From: Verticiella sediminum
GTDB lineage: Bacteria > Pseudomonadota > Gammaproteobacteria > Burkholderiales > Burkholderiaceae_B
Direction: 5' to 3'
DNA length: 64,000 nucleotides
Assembly (NCBI RefSeq): GCF_007558815.1
Contig: NZ_VLTJ01000029.1
Location: 124,001 to 188,000, forward strand
Shown: positions 8,504 through 17,494 of the stretch, one piece after another
Position numbering within the stretch: position 1 is the first letter of the stretch
How the letters are laid out: each line of letters starts with the position of its first letter
Notes under the pieces: generated by a model
Told to the model about the DNA's origin: nothing
What the model saw: the letters and a program-made list of their open reading frames with translations, nothing else
Database searches by the model: none
Made by a program: the position numbers and the translations under genes

Positions 8504-9247
8504 TCACAAGGATATTGAATGACCGCCGTCGACATAAATGCTCTCTCCGGTCAAGAACCCGATCCGCTCCGTGAACAGGGCCGCGACCAGCCGCGCGATC
8601 TCGTCCGGGGTACCCGGTCGTCCCGTGAAAGTGCGGGACCTCACCTTCTGCCCGTGTTCGGGATCGCTCAGATAGTCCCGGTTGATGTCGGTCTCGATGT
8701 ATCCAGGCGCCACATTCAGCACGGATATGCCTTTGCGTCCCCATTCGGCCGCGAGGCAGCGCGTGATGGCGCCGACGGCGGCCTTTGCTGCGCAATAGGC
8801 GGTGCTGCCCTTGGCGCCAAGGCGCTCGAAGAACGAGCCGATGTTCACGATCAACCCATCGCCCGATTGCACCAGATAGGGATAGACCTCTCGGCATGCC
8901 GCGAAAACGGACACCGCGTTGATCCGCAGTACCGTCTCGAATTCGGCGGTGGGAAATGCGCGCGAGGCGCCGTCGCGGTGAATGCCTGCGTTGTTGACCA
9001 GGCCGTCGATCCCGCCGAAACGCTCGGCGACCTGGCCAAAGGCCGCACGCAGATCATCTTCGCGGCTCACGTCGCACCGCAGACAGAAAAAAAGGTCGGC
9101 CAGGCCGACGGCGTCGTGCACGTCCGGTGGGCTGCCGCTGCGCGACAGACACGCCACAGCGTGGCCGCGCCGCGCCAGCTCGCCGGCGATTTCCGCGCCG
9201 ATCCCCCGGCTGGCCCCGGTAACGACAATGGTCCGGTGCTTTTCCAT
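8504..9247 (-). CDS. SDR family oxidoreductase, probable hydroxyacyl-CoA dehydrogenase
   Basis: A 247-residue classical short-chain dehydrogenase. The NAD(P) loop is TGASRGIGAE (residues about 10-19), NNAG follows near 90, and the active site shows a serine before STAYCAAKAA (Tyr/Lys pair), with the C-terminal LTGESIYVDGG. It starts one base after the stop of the BadI-like hydrolase, so the two are coupled. In cyclohexanecarboxylate degradation the SDR BadH makes the 2-keto acyl-CoA that BadI cleaves; this adjacency suggests the same sequence of steps. That assignment is an inference from context. Confidence 0.85.
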   Translation of the reverse strand: MEKHRTIVVTGASRGIGAEIAGELARRGHAVACLSRSGSPPDVHDAVGLADLFFCLRCDVSREDDLRAAFGQVAERFGGIDGLVNNAGIHRDGASRAFPTAEFETVLRINAVSVFAACREVYPYLVQSGDGLIVNIGSFFERLGAKGSTAYCAAKAAVGAITRCLAAEWGRKGISVLNVAPGYIETDINRDYLSDPEHGQKVRSRTFTGRPGTPDEIARLVAALFTERIGFLTGESIYVDGGHSISL

Positions 9248-9248
9248 G

Positions 9249-10028
9249 TCAGTGCCCGAACTTGGTCGTATCCGGCTGCCTCTTGCCGGCGAATGCCGAA
9301 CCCAATTCGCGCGCTTCTTCAGACGCATAGTAGCCAGGCAACATCAGGTCGTGCGAAAGGCGGGACAGCCCGCCCACGCCCTGGTGCTTCGCGCCGAACG
9401 CCGCTTTGATGCTCGCCAGGGCAAAGGATCCGCGCTCGGCGATCTCCAGCGCCATGTCCATCGTCGCCTGAGCCAGCTCGGCGTCGGGAACGACCTTGTT
9501 CACCAACCCCATCGCGAACGCCTCGGCCGCAGTCAGCTTGGGGTTGCGAAACCACATCTCCTTGGCGCGCTTCTTTCCTATCAGGTCTTCCAAGTACCAG
9601 GTGCCGTATCCGCCATCGAAGCTGCCCATCATCGGCCCTACCTGACGGAAAACCGCGCTTTCCTTGGCGATGGTCAGATCGCAGACGACATGCAGCACGT
9701 GGCCGCCGCCGACCGCGTAGCCGTTCACCGATGCAATCACGGGTTTCTGCAAGCGTTCGATCGCCTCGTACATTTCCAGCGTCGGCATGACACCCGCATA
9801 GAGTCGGCTGTCGGGTAGTCCCTCCTTGCGCCCGCCGATGCAGAAGAACCTGTTTCCCGCGCCGGTGAGTACCAGCACACGGGTGCGCGTCTCGCGCCGC
9901 ACGGCTTCGATGCAATCGCGGACTTCCAGGCAGGTGGTCGGCGTGAACATATTGCCGTCATGCGGCCGATTCAGGGTCAGAATGCCCACCGACCCTTCCT
10001 CTCGATACAGTATGGTTTCGTACGCCAT
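9249..10028 (-). CDS. MenB/BadI-type crotonase, probable ring-opening 2-ketocycloalkyl-CoA hydrolase
   Basis: A 259-residue crotonase-fold protein. Unlike ordinary enoyl-CoA hydratases it has the MenB/BadI signatures: VGGGHVLHVVCDLTIA (about 106-121) and the loop SFDGGYG (136-142), and it lacks the hydratase glutamate pair. MenB cyclises and BadI hydrolytically opens a beta-keto ring thioester. No other menaquinone genes are nearby and the length is that of BadI, so C-C ring opening of a 2-ketocycloalkane-carboxyl-CoA is the likelier role. The start overlaps the CoA transferase stop (ATGA). Confidence 0.8.
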   Translation of the reverse strand: MAYETILYREEGSVGILTLNRPHDGNMFTPTTCLEVRDCIEAVRRETRTRVLVLTGAGNRFFCIGGRKEGLPDSRLYAGVMPTLEMYEAIERLQKPVIASVNGYAVGGGHVLHVVCDLTIAKESAVFRQVGPMMGSFDGGYGTWYLEDLIGKKRAKEMWFRNPKLTAAEAFAMGLVNKVVPDAELAQATMDMALEIAERGSFALASIKAAFGAKHQGVGGLSRLSHDLMLPGYYASEEARELGSAFAGKRQPDTTKFGH

Positions 10029-11275
10029 CAGATAACTCCCGACTGTTTGTACTTCTCGATCTCCAGAGCGCTCAAGCCCGCCAGCTCGCCGAATACGGTG
10101 GCATTGTCCTGGCCCAGCCCAGGCGGCACATGTCGATAGCCGGCCTCGCGGCTGTCGAAACGAATCCCCAACCCAACCTGCGGGATCGGCTGGCCGCTGT
10201 CATCCATGGCGTAAAAAAGCCCCCGCGCCAGCAGTTCTTCATCCCGGACGACCTGATCCACACGGTTGATGGGGCCCGCCGGCACCTTGTGGCTGCGACA
10301 CTGTTCCAGCCAATGAGCCCGCGGCCTGCCAAGCAAGATCTGCTGTATCGCCGCCACCAGTTCCTGACGGGACGCCACACGAGCCTCGTTGCCGGCGAAT
10401 CGCGGATCGTTCGCCATGTCGGGCCGCTCGATCAGTCCGCAGAACCTGCGCCAGATGGCGTCGGTCGGCAGACCCAGCGTGATCGGCTCGTCCGCGGTGC
10501 TGAATACCTGATAGATGGCAATGACGCTATCCTTGGCGCCGGACCGCCTGGGCGCTTCGCCGCCCCCCAGATAGCTGACTATGCGCGGGGTCAGGAAGCG
10601 GGTCATGCTCTCCACCAGGGATATCTCCACCAGATGCCCCTGGCCTGATCGCGCCCTGTCCATCAGCGCGGCAAGACATCCCATCGCGGCGTCCGCACCG
10701 CTCAGCAGGTCCGCTGCAGGCGTACCCACCTTCTGGGGATCACCCTGCAGCTCGCCCGTCAGGTCCATGACAGCGCTGTAGCCCTCGGCGATGAGGTCGT
10801 AGCACGGATCGTTCGCGCGGCCGCCCTCCAACCCGAAACCGGTGAGCGAAACGAAGACGATATCGGGCCTGACCTGTTTCACGGCCTCGTACGCAAGGCC
10901 GAGCTTTGCCAGGGTCGAAGGCAACTGATTGGTCACCAGGACGTCGCTGGCCTGGATCAATTGCCGCAGCAATGCCTTGCCTTCAGGCCTGGAATAATCC
11001 AAGGTGACGCTGCGCTTATTGCGATTCACGCTCAGGTACCACAGGGCGTGCCCCGCCAGGGAAGGCGGCCGCCATAGCCGGGAGTCGTCGCCATTGCCCG
11101 GACGCTCGACCTTGATGACTTCGGCGCCGAAATCGCCCAGCAGCATGGTCGCGTAAGGCCCGGCGATCGAAGTGGTCAAGTCCAGGACGCGTGTTCCTTG
11201 CAGCAGGTTCAACGCCTGCCCCGCCGCCTTGCGCGGCAGGCTGTCAAGCGGAAGGGGTTGGGATTCGATGTTCAT
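10028..11275 (-). CDS. CaiB/BaiF family III CoA transferase
   Basis: A 415-residue protein of normal length for family III CoA transferases. The N-terminal block VLDLTTSIAGPYATMLLGDFG is diagnostic, as is VERPGNGD near 57. The catalytic aspartate is probably Asp160 in the PCYDLIAEGYSAVM region. It moves CoA between an acyl-CoA donor and a carboxylate. It overlaps the genes on both sides by four bases (the ligase stop at 11272-11275 and the hydrolase start at 10028), a tightly coupled unit. Having both a ligase and a CoA transferase gives two ways to activate the substrate. Confidence 0.9.
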   Translation of the reverse strand: MNIESQPLPLDSLPRKAAGQALNLLQGTRVLDLTTSIAGPYATMLLGDFGAEVIKVERPGNGDDSRLWRPPSLAGHALWYLSVNRNKRSVTLDYSRPEGKALLRQLIQASDVLVTNQLPSTLAKLGLAYEAVKQVRPDIVFVSLTGFGLEGGRANDPCYDLIAEGYSAVMDLTGELQGDPQKVGTPAADLLSGADAAMGCLAALMDRARSGQGHLVEISLVESMTRFLTPRIVSYLGGGEAPRRSGAKDSVIAIYQVFSTADEPITLGLPTDAIWRRFCGLIERPDMANDPRFAGNEARVASRQELVAAIQQILLGRPRAHWLEQCRSHKVPAGPINRVDQVVRDEELLARGLFYAMDDSGQPIPQVGLGIRFDSREAGYRHVPPGLGQDNATVFGELAGLSALEIEKYKQSGVI

Positions 11276-12909
11276 ACGATGTGCACGCTATAACGACCTT
11301 CGATCACGGCATCGCGCAACGCGAACTTCTGTACCTTTCCTGTCGGTGTCATCGGAAACTCGGAAAGCATCACCAGAAACTCGGGCAGCTTGTACTTGGC
11401 TATCCCACGCTCTTCGAGATAGTCGAGCAATTCCCTCAGCGTGGGCTGTGCCTCCCCTGCGGGAATCACGAACACGCAACCCTTCTCGCCCAAACGATCA
11501 TCCGGCACGGCCACCACTGCGACGTCGTTCACCAGCGGATGGCGGCCCAGCAACTCCTCGACCTCGCGCGCACTGACTTTCAATCCGCCACGATTGATGA
11601 TGTCTTTCCTGCGCCCCACGATCCGCATGTAGCCCTCGGCATCCATGACCGCAAGGTCATTCGTAAACAACCAGCCATCCGGGGAGAACGCCTGCGCAGT
11701 GCGTTGGGGATCATTGAAGTAGCCCAGCGCGACATGAGGCCCGCGCGTCGCGAGCTCTCCCACTTCGCCGCAGGCCAGGATGCGCGTATGCGTCTCGTCG
11801 AATATGGCCAACTCACCGCCAGGCATGGCGCGCCCGTCCGTGCCCCAGCGTTTTTCCTCGGGGTCGTCGGCCCGCGAACTGCTTCCGACGAAGCACTCCG
11901 ACATACCCCACATACCGATCAATTCGCATCCCAGCTTCTCTTTCGCTTCCAAGCCCAGATGGCGTGGGATGGGTGCGCCGGCGCAGCCGAAGTAGCGAAA
12001 CGACGAGGTATCGCGGTGCTGGACCGCAGGACAATCCAGCAGCATCTTGACGAACGGCGTCGCAGAGAGCGTGAACGCGCAGCGTTCGGCTTCGATCAGA
12101 CGCAGCGCCTCCTCAGGGTCCCAGATGTCCTGCAACACCATCTTGCTGCCCAGCACCAGCGCCTGTCGCATTCCCCACACGAAGCCGGTCCCGTGGCCGA
12201 CTGGAGACGGGACCCAGACGGTGTCCTCGTGCGTGAGTCCGAGCAGCTCCGGCATCGCTTGCGTGGCGTACATCATCGTGTTGTGGCTGTGCATCACGCC
12301 CTTCGGCTTGGACTCCGTACCCGACGTGAACACCACGACCGAGACATCGTTCGCGTCCCACTCAAGAGCCGGCAGAGGGAACGACGATTCCGCACTCAGC
12401 TCCGCGTAGTCCCGCATGCCCGCAGCGGCTTCGCCGCCCACCACCACGACCCTCTCGAGATCAGGCAGCGACGCGCGCATGCGCTGGTACATCGCGGGAT
12501 AGTCCCAGCCACGGTATTGCCCTGGAATCAAGGCCACCTTGGCCTTCGCAAAGGCGAGGATGTAGGACAACTCGCTTTCCCGATATATCGGCAGCAGAGG
12601 ATTGGTTACCGCACCCACGCGCGTCGCTGCCAGATGCACGACCACGAATTCCGCCCAGTTCGGCAACTGCACGGAAATCACATCCCCCTGCCCGACACCC
12701 CAGGCGGCCAGATTGGCCGCGACCCGTCGGGACGCCTCGTCAAGCTCGGCAAAGCTGAGGCGTCGTCCGTTGGGTGACACCACCGCCGTCGCGTCGGGGC
12801 GCAGCCGTACCACATCATCGAGCGCATGCAACAGGGTTCGTCCCCGCCAGTATCCAGCCGCTTCGTAGCGCCGTTTGCTTTCTTCTCTCAGCAAGGTGTC
12901 GAATCGCAT
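11272..12909 (-). CDS. AMP-forming acyl-CoA ligase
   Basis: A 545-residue ANL-superfamily acyl-CoA synthetase. The P-loop-like AMP motif VVFTSGTESKPKGV lies near residue 190, the A5 region reads GMWGMSE, the hinge Asp is in GWLFTNDLAVMD, and the adenylation Lys is near the C terminus in PTGKVQKF. It makes an acyl-CoA through an acyl-adenylate. The length and operon partners resemble AliA-type cyclohexanecarboxylate-CoA ligases, but substrate cannot be read from sequence. It starts 12 bases after the split hydroxyacyl-CoA dehydrogenase gene. Confidence 0.9.
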   Translation of the reverse strand: MRFDTLLREESKRRYEAAGYWRGRTLLHALDDVVRLRPDATAVVSPNGRRLSFAELDEASRRVAANLAAWGVGQGDVISVQLPNWAEFVVVHLAATRVGAVTNPLLPIYRESELSYILAFAKAKVALIPGQYRGWDYPAMYQRMRASLPDLERVVVVGGEAAAGMRDYAELSAESSFPLPALEWDANDVSVVVFTSGTESKPKGVMHSHNTMMYATQAMPELLGLTHEDTVWVPSPVGHGTGFVWGMRQALVLGSKMVLQDIWDPEEALRLIEAERCAFTLSATPFVKMLLDCPAVQHRDTSSFRYFGCAGAPIPRHLGLEAKEKLGCELIGMWGMSECFVGSSSRADDPEEKRWGTDGRAMPGGELAIFDETHTRILACGEVGELATRGPHVALGYFNDPQRTAQAFSPDGWLFTNDLAVMDAEGYMRIVGRRKDIINRGGLKVSAREVEELLGRHPLVNDVAVVAVPDDRLGEKGCVFVIPAGEAQPTLRELLDYLEERGIAKYKLPEFLVMLSEFPMTPTGKVQKFALRDAVIEGRYSVHIV

Positions 12910-12921
12910 GAATACTTTCCT

Positions 12922-13578
12922 TCAGTCCAGGCCGATTGCTGTGCGCCAGGCGCGGGCACGCGCCCTGCGGGCAGGGTTGAACCGGAGCGAACCCAACGCC
13001 TCGTACAGCTCGCTGCTGACGCGGTAATGTTCTTCCATGCCCGTCGCATGCAGCAGTTCGATCGGCCCTAGCGGGTGCCCCAAGCCCAGACGCAACGCCA
13101 TGTCCATCTCCTCCGGTGGAGCCAGCCCTTCGTCTACGCTGGCAAGCGCCGCATTCAGGTAGGGACGCAGCAGATAGTCGACGATGCGACCCGGGGCGTC
13201 CGCGCATACCGCGGTACTCAGGCCCATGCCGTTGAAGAGGGCATGTATCGCCGCGATCACCGATTGCGATGTCGCTCGTGTACGCACAACCTCGACAAGA
13301 TCCGTGGCGGCGGCTCGGCCGAGACGGTATCTGCTGAATCCCACGACATTGACCACCGTATCCTCTTGTTCGCCCAGGTATAGCCCCAGACATTCTGTAT
13401 GCAGTTCAACGGCGATCGCGGCCTCGGAGGAAAGATCCCGTCCGGCCAAGGCTCTTGCCCTGGCAACCGGATCACCGCCGAGGATCATCGTTCCCCGCCA
13501 TGCAGCGCTTGCGTCGCGCAGTGTCGACAGGTCGGGAAAGGAGCGGCTTGCACCCAGATCGATCAGTTCCATTGCCAT
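12922..13578 (-). CDS. Stand-alone C-terminal 3-hydroxyacyl-CoA dehydrogenase domain protein
   Basis: A 218-residue product lacking any NAD-binding Rossmann fold. Residues about 120-215 match the helical C-terminal domain of 3-hydroxyacyl-CoA dehydrogenases (dimer/substrate domain), with MDMALRLGLGHPLGPIELL. The first 115 residues resemble the linker of long PaaH-type enzymes. Together with the gene just upstream (13583-14467) it would rebuild a roughly 510-residue PaaH-type enzyme, so this looks like a gene split in two. The start at 13578 has GGAAG about nine bases ahead and lies four bases after the upstream stop. It may form a heteromer with the upstream product. Confidence 0.75.
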   Translation of the reverse strand: MAMELIDLGASRSFPDLSTLRDASAAWRGTMILGGDPVARARALAGRDLSSEAAIAVELHTECLGLYLGEQEDTVVNVVGFSRYRLGRAAATDLVEVVRTRATSQSVIAAIHALFNGMGLSTAVCADAPGRIVDYLLRPYLNAALASVDEGLAPPEEMDMALRLGLGHPLGPIELLHATGMEEHYRVSSELYEALGSLRFNPARRARARAWRTAIGLD

Positions 13579-13582
13579 GGTT

Positions 13583-14467
13583 TCAGCTTCCGAAAGTTCC
13601 GGTGGATGCGTAGCGATAGAAACCGCGGCCGCTTTTCTTTCCCAGATGGCCGGCGGCGACCATCTGCCGCAATAGCGGCGGACATACGTGCCGCGGGTCA
13701 CGCGTCGCTTCGTAGAACGCCTCGCAAAGCCGAAGCTGGGTGTCCAGGCCGACCAGGTCGACCAGTTGCAATGGCCCGAGCGGGTATCCCAGCGCTTTGC
13801 GCGCGGCCAGGTCGATATCCTCGGGCGCGGCGACACCGCGTTCCACCAATCGGATCGCGTCGTTGTTCATCGGGATCACGAAGCGGTTCAGGATGAAGCC
13901 AGGCGTGTCCTTGGTTCGCACGGTTATCTGTCCCAACGCGCGGCAACATGTTTCGGCGATTCCCAGGGTGCGCGCGTCGGTCAGCAGTCCCGGCGTCACC
14001 TCCACCAATTTCATCAGTTGCGCCGGCAAGCAGAAATGCATGCCTATCACACGCTGCGGTAATCGGCTGGCACTGGCCAAGCGGGTGATCGAGAGGGTCG
14101 ACGTATTCGATGCGATGACCGCTTCCTCGCGAATCACTGCGTCGAGTTCCCGGACAAGCGCGCTCTTGACGCCAACGTCCTCGTAGACAGCCTCGATGAC
14201 GAGGTCGGCGCGTGATAGGTCGGCGATCCGGCTCGTGGATTGGATTCGTGCCTTCGCCGCCTGCGCCGCTTGCGCAGAGAGCCGGCCGAGTTTCACCGAG
14301 CGCATCAAGAACCCGCACACCTCTGAAACAGCAGACCGTGCTCGCTCTGCGTTCACGTCGTACAGCCAGGTGGACGCGCCGCCCCGGGCAGCGACGATGG
14401 CGATTCCTGTGCCCATCGTGCCGGAGCCAGCCACCGCGATGGTACGCACTTCACTGTCAGCCAGCAC
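13583..14467 (-). CDS. 3-hydroxyacyl-CoA dehydrogenase, NAD-binding and first C-terminal domain
   Basis: A 294-residue enzyme. The NAD fold reads VAGSGTMGTGIA (residues 12-23), followed by DLVIEAVYED, SNTSTLSI, the catalytic His144 in GMHFCLPAQLMKLVEV (the usual Phe-Asn at this site is Cys-Leu here), and the C-terminal domain with ALGYPLGPLQLVDLVGLD. It oxidises L-3-hydroxyacyl-CoA to the 3-keto form. The length equals that of short 3-hydroxybutyryl-CoA dehydrogenases, so it may work alone, but the next gene encodes a second C-terminal domain. The start overlaps the upstream SDR by 11 bases. Confidence 0.85.
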   Translation of the reverse strand: MLADSEVRTIAVAGSGTMGTGIAIVAARGGASTWLYDVNAERARSAVSEVCGFLMRSVKLGRLSAQAAQAAKARIQSTSRIADLSRADLVIEAVYEDVGVKSALVRELDAVIREEAVIASNTSTLSITRLASASRLPQRVIGMHFCLPAQLMKLVEVTPGLLTDARTLGIAETCCRALGQITVRTKDTPGFILNRFVIPMNNDAIRLVERGVAAPEDIDLAARKALGYPLGPLQLVDLVGLDTQLRLCEAFYEATRDPRHVCPPLLRQMVAAGHLGKKSGRGFYRYASTGTFGS

Positions 14468-15308
14468 GACGCGACACCTCGTAGTCGAGCTCGAAGTACG
14501 TCGGCCGTCCGTCGAACCAGGGGTCGCCCCACAGTTGCTGACCGCCGTCGATCGTCAGCACCTCGCCGGTGACGAACTTGCTGGCATCGCTGGCGAGGTA
14601 CGTCAGACCTTCGCTGATATCTGCGATCTCGCCGGCGTGCTTCATCGGGTTGGCCTGCTGGAAACTGGCCCGGCCTTGCTCGTTGTAGTAGTTGAATGCG
14701 TCCGTCTGGATAGTCCCGGGCGCCAGGCAGTTCACGCGTATCCGGTGCTCGGCCCATTCGACCGCGACGGACTTGGACAGAAAGACCACACCCGCGCGGG
14801 CCGCACACGTGTGCGCAACCTGGGGCAGCCCACGCCAGATGACTGCCACGACATTGATGATGTTGCCCGGTTGCCCGTGCTTCTGCCAACGCTGTGCGGC
14901 CGCCTGCATCATGTACCAGGTGCCGTTGAGATTGGTGTCCACCACTGCGAGCCAACCTTTGGGCTTTATCTCCAGCGCCGGGCTGGCAAACTGGCCGCCA
15001 GCGTTGTTCACCAGCACATCGATACCGCCGAACTCGCGCCAGGCCTCGTCCATGAGCGCCTGTACCGCCTCGGGATCGCGGATCGTCATCGGCCGGGCCA
15101 GCACCTTTGCACCCAGCTCTCGCAGATCCCGGGCCGTCGCTTGGAGCCGCTCGCCATCTCTGGCGCAGATGACCAGCGAGGCGCCCAGCCGGGCGAACTG
15201 CTCGGCGCAGGCCTTGCCCAGCCCGGTGCCTGCGCCCGAAACAAGCACGACCTTCCCCTCGAACAATCCGTCTCGGAAGGCGGTCTTCGGGTTCGCATTA
15301 GTCTGCAT
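14457..15308 (-). CDS. SDR family protein lacking the canonical Tyr-Lys pair (AtuB/2,4-dienoyl-CoA reductase-like)
   Basis: A 283-residue short-chain dehydrogenase fold with GAGTGLG (25-31), NNAGG (101-105) and the C-terminal VLTIDGGQQLWG. Where a classical enzyme has YxxxK, the sequence reads AHTCAARAG (residues 165-173): Thr for Tyr and Arg for Lys. The same AHT-x-AARAG pattern occurs in the AtuB/DECR branch, whose members act on CoA esters or terpenoid alcohols, so this is probably subfamily-specific chemistry rather than decay. GAGAG lies ahead of the ATG at 15308. It may reduce a dienoyl- or enoyl-CoA in this pathway. Confidence 0.8.
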   Translation of the reverse strand: MQTNANPKTAFRDGLFEGKVVLVSGAGTGLGKACAEQFARLGASLVICARDGERLQATARDLRELGAKVLARPMTIRDPEAVQALMDEAWREFGGIDVLVNNAGGQFASPALEIKPKGWLAVVDTNLNGTWYMMQAAAQRWQKHGQPGNIINVVAVIWRGLPQVAHTCAARAGVVFLSKSVAVEWAEHRIRVNCLAPGTIQTDAFNYYNEQGRASFQQANPMKHAGEIADISEGLTYLASDASKFVTGEVLTIDGGQQLWGDPWFDGRPTYFELDYEVSRRAG

Positions 15309-15393
15309 ATAGCAATCTCTCTTCGCGTCACATGTAGGGAATCAATACGAGATGCCAGCCCGGGCCCGCCGAGTCGGCATGCAGACCACGGGC

Positions 15394-16161
15394 TCATCGG
15401 TCCAGGATGCGCGGCGCACGCTTGGCGATGAATGCCCTTGGACCTTCCTTGCCATCCTCGCTGTTCATCGAGATCGTCGAGAGATCCGCTTCGATTCTCA
15501 AACCGTCCTGCAATGAGGTATCGACACCGCGCAACACGGCGTCGCGAATCAGCCGCATGGCCAGCATGCTGTGACCGGTAAAGCCGCGCGCGTACGCCAT
15601 CGCCGCCTCGATCACATCACCGTGCACTATTCGATGCAACAGGCCTATGCGCAGGGCTTCGTCGGCAGCCACCATGCGTCCGGTCAGCACGATGTCCAGG
15701 GCCGCTGCCACGCCCACCAGGCGAGGCAAACGCTGCGTCCCTCCGTAGCCAGGCACCAAGCCGAGCTTGACCTCCGGCAGACCGAACTTCGCCGACGATG
15801 TCCCGACCCGGAAAGTGCACGCCAGGGCGAGCTCGCATCCGCCTCCGAGGGCATATCCGTTCACGGCCGCGACGGACGGAACGGGAAAGCTTTCGATGCG
15901 AGAAAATACCGACTGGCCAAGGCGCGTGCCGACATACTCGTCGGGGATATCGCGATCCAGCAGTTCGCTGATGTCGGCGCCCGCGCAGAAGGCCTTATCG
16001 CCGCAGCCCGTGAACAGCAGCGCCCGCACCTTCCAGGCCGCAACTTCATCCAGCGCCTCGTCGATTGCTTGCAAGGTGGCATAGTTCAATGCATTCAGGG
16101 CGGCGGGACGATCGAGCGTGATCACCGCAAAATCGTCGCGTCGCGTCAACTGAATGGACAT
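15394..16161 (-). CDS. Enoyl-CoA hydratase
   Basis: A 255-residue crotonase with both catalytic glutamates: Glu110 in YALGGGCELALAC and Glu130 in FGLPEVKLGLVPGYGG. The oxyanion-hole loop AFCAGADISEL lies near 58-68. It should add water to a 2-enoyl-CoA, giving the 3-hydroxyacyl-CoA used by the dehydrogenase downstream. The ATG at 16161 has an AGGAG ribosome site; an in-frame upstream extension to 16206 has no support. It is the first enzyme gene of the minus-strand operon, 190 bases after the LysR gene. Confidence 0.9.
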   Translation of the reverse strand: MSIQLTRRDDFAVITLDRPAALNALNYATLQAIDEALDEVAAWKVRALLFTGCGDKAFCAGADISELLDRDIPDEYVGTRLGQSVFSRIESFPVPSVAAVNGYALGGGCELALACTFRVGTSSAKFGLPEVKLGLVPGYGGTQRLPRLVGVAAALDIVLTGRMVAADEALRIGLLHRIVHGDVIEAAMAYARGFTGHSMLAMRLIRDAVLRGVDTSLQDGLRIEADLSTISMNSEDGKEGPRAFIAKRAPRILDR

Positions 16162-16351
16162 GGATGCTCCTGTAGCCGGATGACGACAGGGTGCTCTCCG
16201 GTACACCAGTGAGTACCTGCTCGTCAGATGTCTATGTACAGCGACAGTCTGCCCGGCGCATGAGCTCGCGACAATTTGACGTTTTCAAAGGAGTGGTTTG
16301 GGCACCGCGAAGCGGCACACGCGGACACTGTTGCGTCGCCCATAGAGCGGC

Positions 16352-17251
16352 TCAGCCGCTTTGGAGGATGAAATCGACCAACTCGCGCGCAAAGACCGGC
16401 ATTTCGCTCTGTCGGCGCACACAGATACGCAGCTCCCGCATGGCCCAGTCGTCCATTAGCTGCACCGTCTTGAAACGCGTCGCCTTTGCCAGACGCTTGG
16501 CCACCATTTCGGGCAATACCCCGACACCGACGCCGGCTTCGACCATGCGGCACATTGCGTCAAAGCTACAAACCTGTACGCGCTGCCGCAACGAGCAGCG
16601 CATCTGCGCCACTTCGTGCTGAAGAAATGCCACGGTGGCGCTATGTGTATCCAAGCCGATGAAATCATGTTCCAGCGCGTCGGCAAAGTACATGAATGGG
16701 ACGTCTGCGAGTGGGTGATCCTCGGCGACGGCCAGCACCAGCCGGTCTTTCCGGTATGGCAGTGTCTCGACCCCTTCGGCGACGACGTGTCCCGATATCA
16801 CGCCGATGTCGGCGATCCTTTCGTGCACAGCGCGTACAATCTCGGCGCTCAGCCGCTCCTGCAGATCGACGGTGATACCCGCATGGGTTCTGAAGAACCG
16901 CGCCAGCACGCCAGGCAGGATCTCGGATATGGCCGTCGCGTTCGCAAACAGCCTCACATGGCCGCTGACCCCCTGGGAGAAGGGCTGCATGATGTCCTGC
17001 AGCCGCTCCACGCCATGCAGGACGTTGCGGGCGCACTCCAGAAACGCCTCGCCCGCGGGAGTCAGGGAAAGCCCCCGCGTCCCACGGTAGAAGAGTTGTG
17101 CTCCCAGGACTTCCTCCAGGTTCTTCACCCGTAAACTGGCAGCGGAAAGCGACAGAAAGGCGCGCTCCGCCCCTCGCGTGAAGCTTTCCTCTTCCGCAAC
17201 GCTGGTGAAAACCCTGATATCGGTCAGGTCGAAGCGCGGAACACTCGACAC
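16352..17251 (-). CDS. LysR family transcriptional regulator
   Basis: A 299-residue LysR-type regulator. The winged helix-turn-helix covers residues about 5-65 (SFTRGAERAFLSLSAASLRV is the recognition region), followed by the co-inducer domain. The GTG at 17251 is preferred because it has an ideal GGAGG site seven bases upstream; an ATG at 17293 would add 14 residues without one. It lies on the same strand and just upstream of the catabolic operon, so it is the obvious candidate activator, probably responding to a pathway acid or CoA ester. Autoregulation is not shown by the sequence. Confidence 0.88.
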   Translation of the reverse strand: MSSVPRFDLTDIRVFTSVAEEESFTRGAERAFLSLSAASLRVKNLEEVLGAQLFYRGTRGLSLTPAGEAFLECARNVLHGVERLQDIMQPFSQGVSGHVRLFANATAISEILPGVLARFFRTHAGITVDLQERLSAEIVRAVHERIADIGVISGHVVAEGVETLPYRKDRLVLAVAEDHPLADVPFMYFADALEHDFIGLDTHSATVAFLQHEVAQMRCSLRQRVQVCSFDAMCRMVEAGVGVGVLPEMVAKRLAKATRFKTVQLMDDWAMRELRICVRRQSEMPVFARELVDFILQSG

Positions 17252-17494
17252 GGCATTGCCTCCGTTCCCAGGGGAAGCATGGCCGGCGAGCAAGCGAGCC
17301 CTGGAATGCTTCTATCAGCCGGCAAGCTCGACTTTACTGCACACACGTCTGTTGCATACACATTCACTGCATGCTCTCCAGCCTTGCTTGATTACGCACT
17401 CCCCGCCACCGGGCATCTGCGCCCCCGAGATACCTGGGCGGACAGCCCGGGGCTCGACGCCACATCGCTCTCCGGCGACTCGAGCCGTGTGTTG

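Noticed and set aside
9249-10028. True menaquinone naphthoate synthase (MenB)
   Set aside because: Motifs fit, but no other men genes are present and the operon is catabolic; a BadI-type role is more likely.
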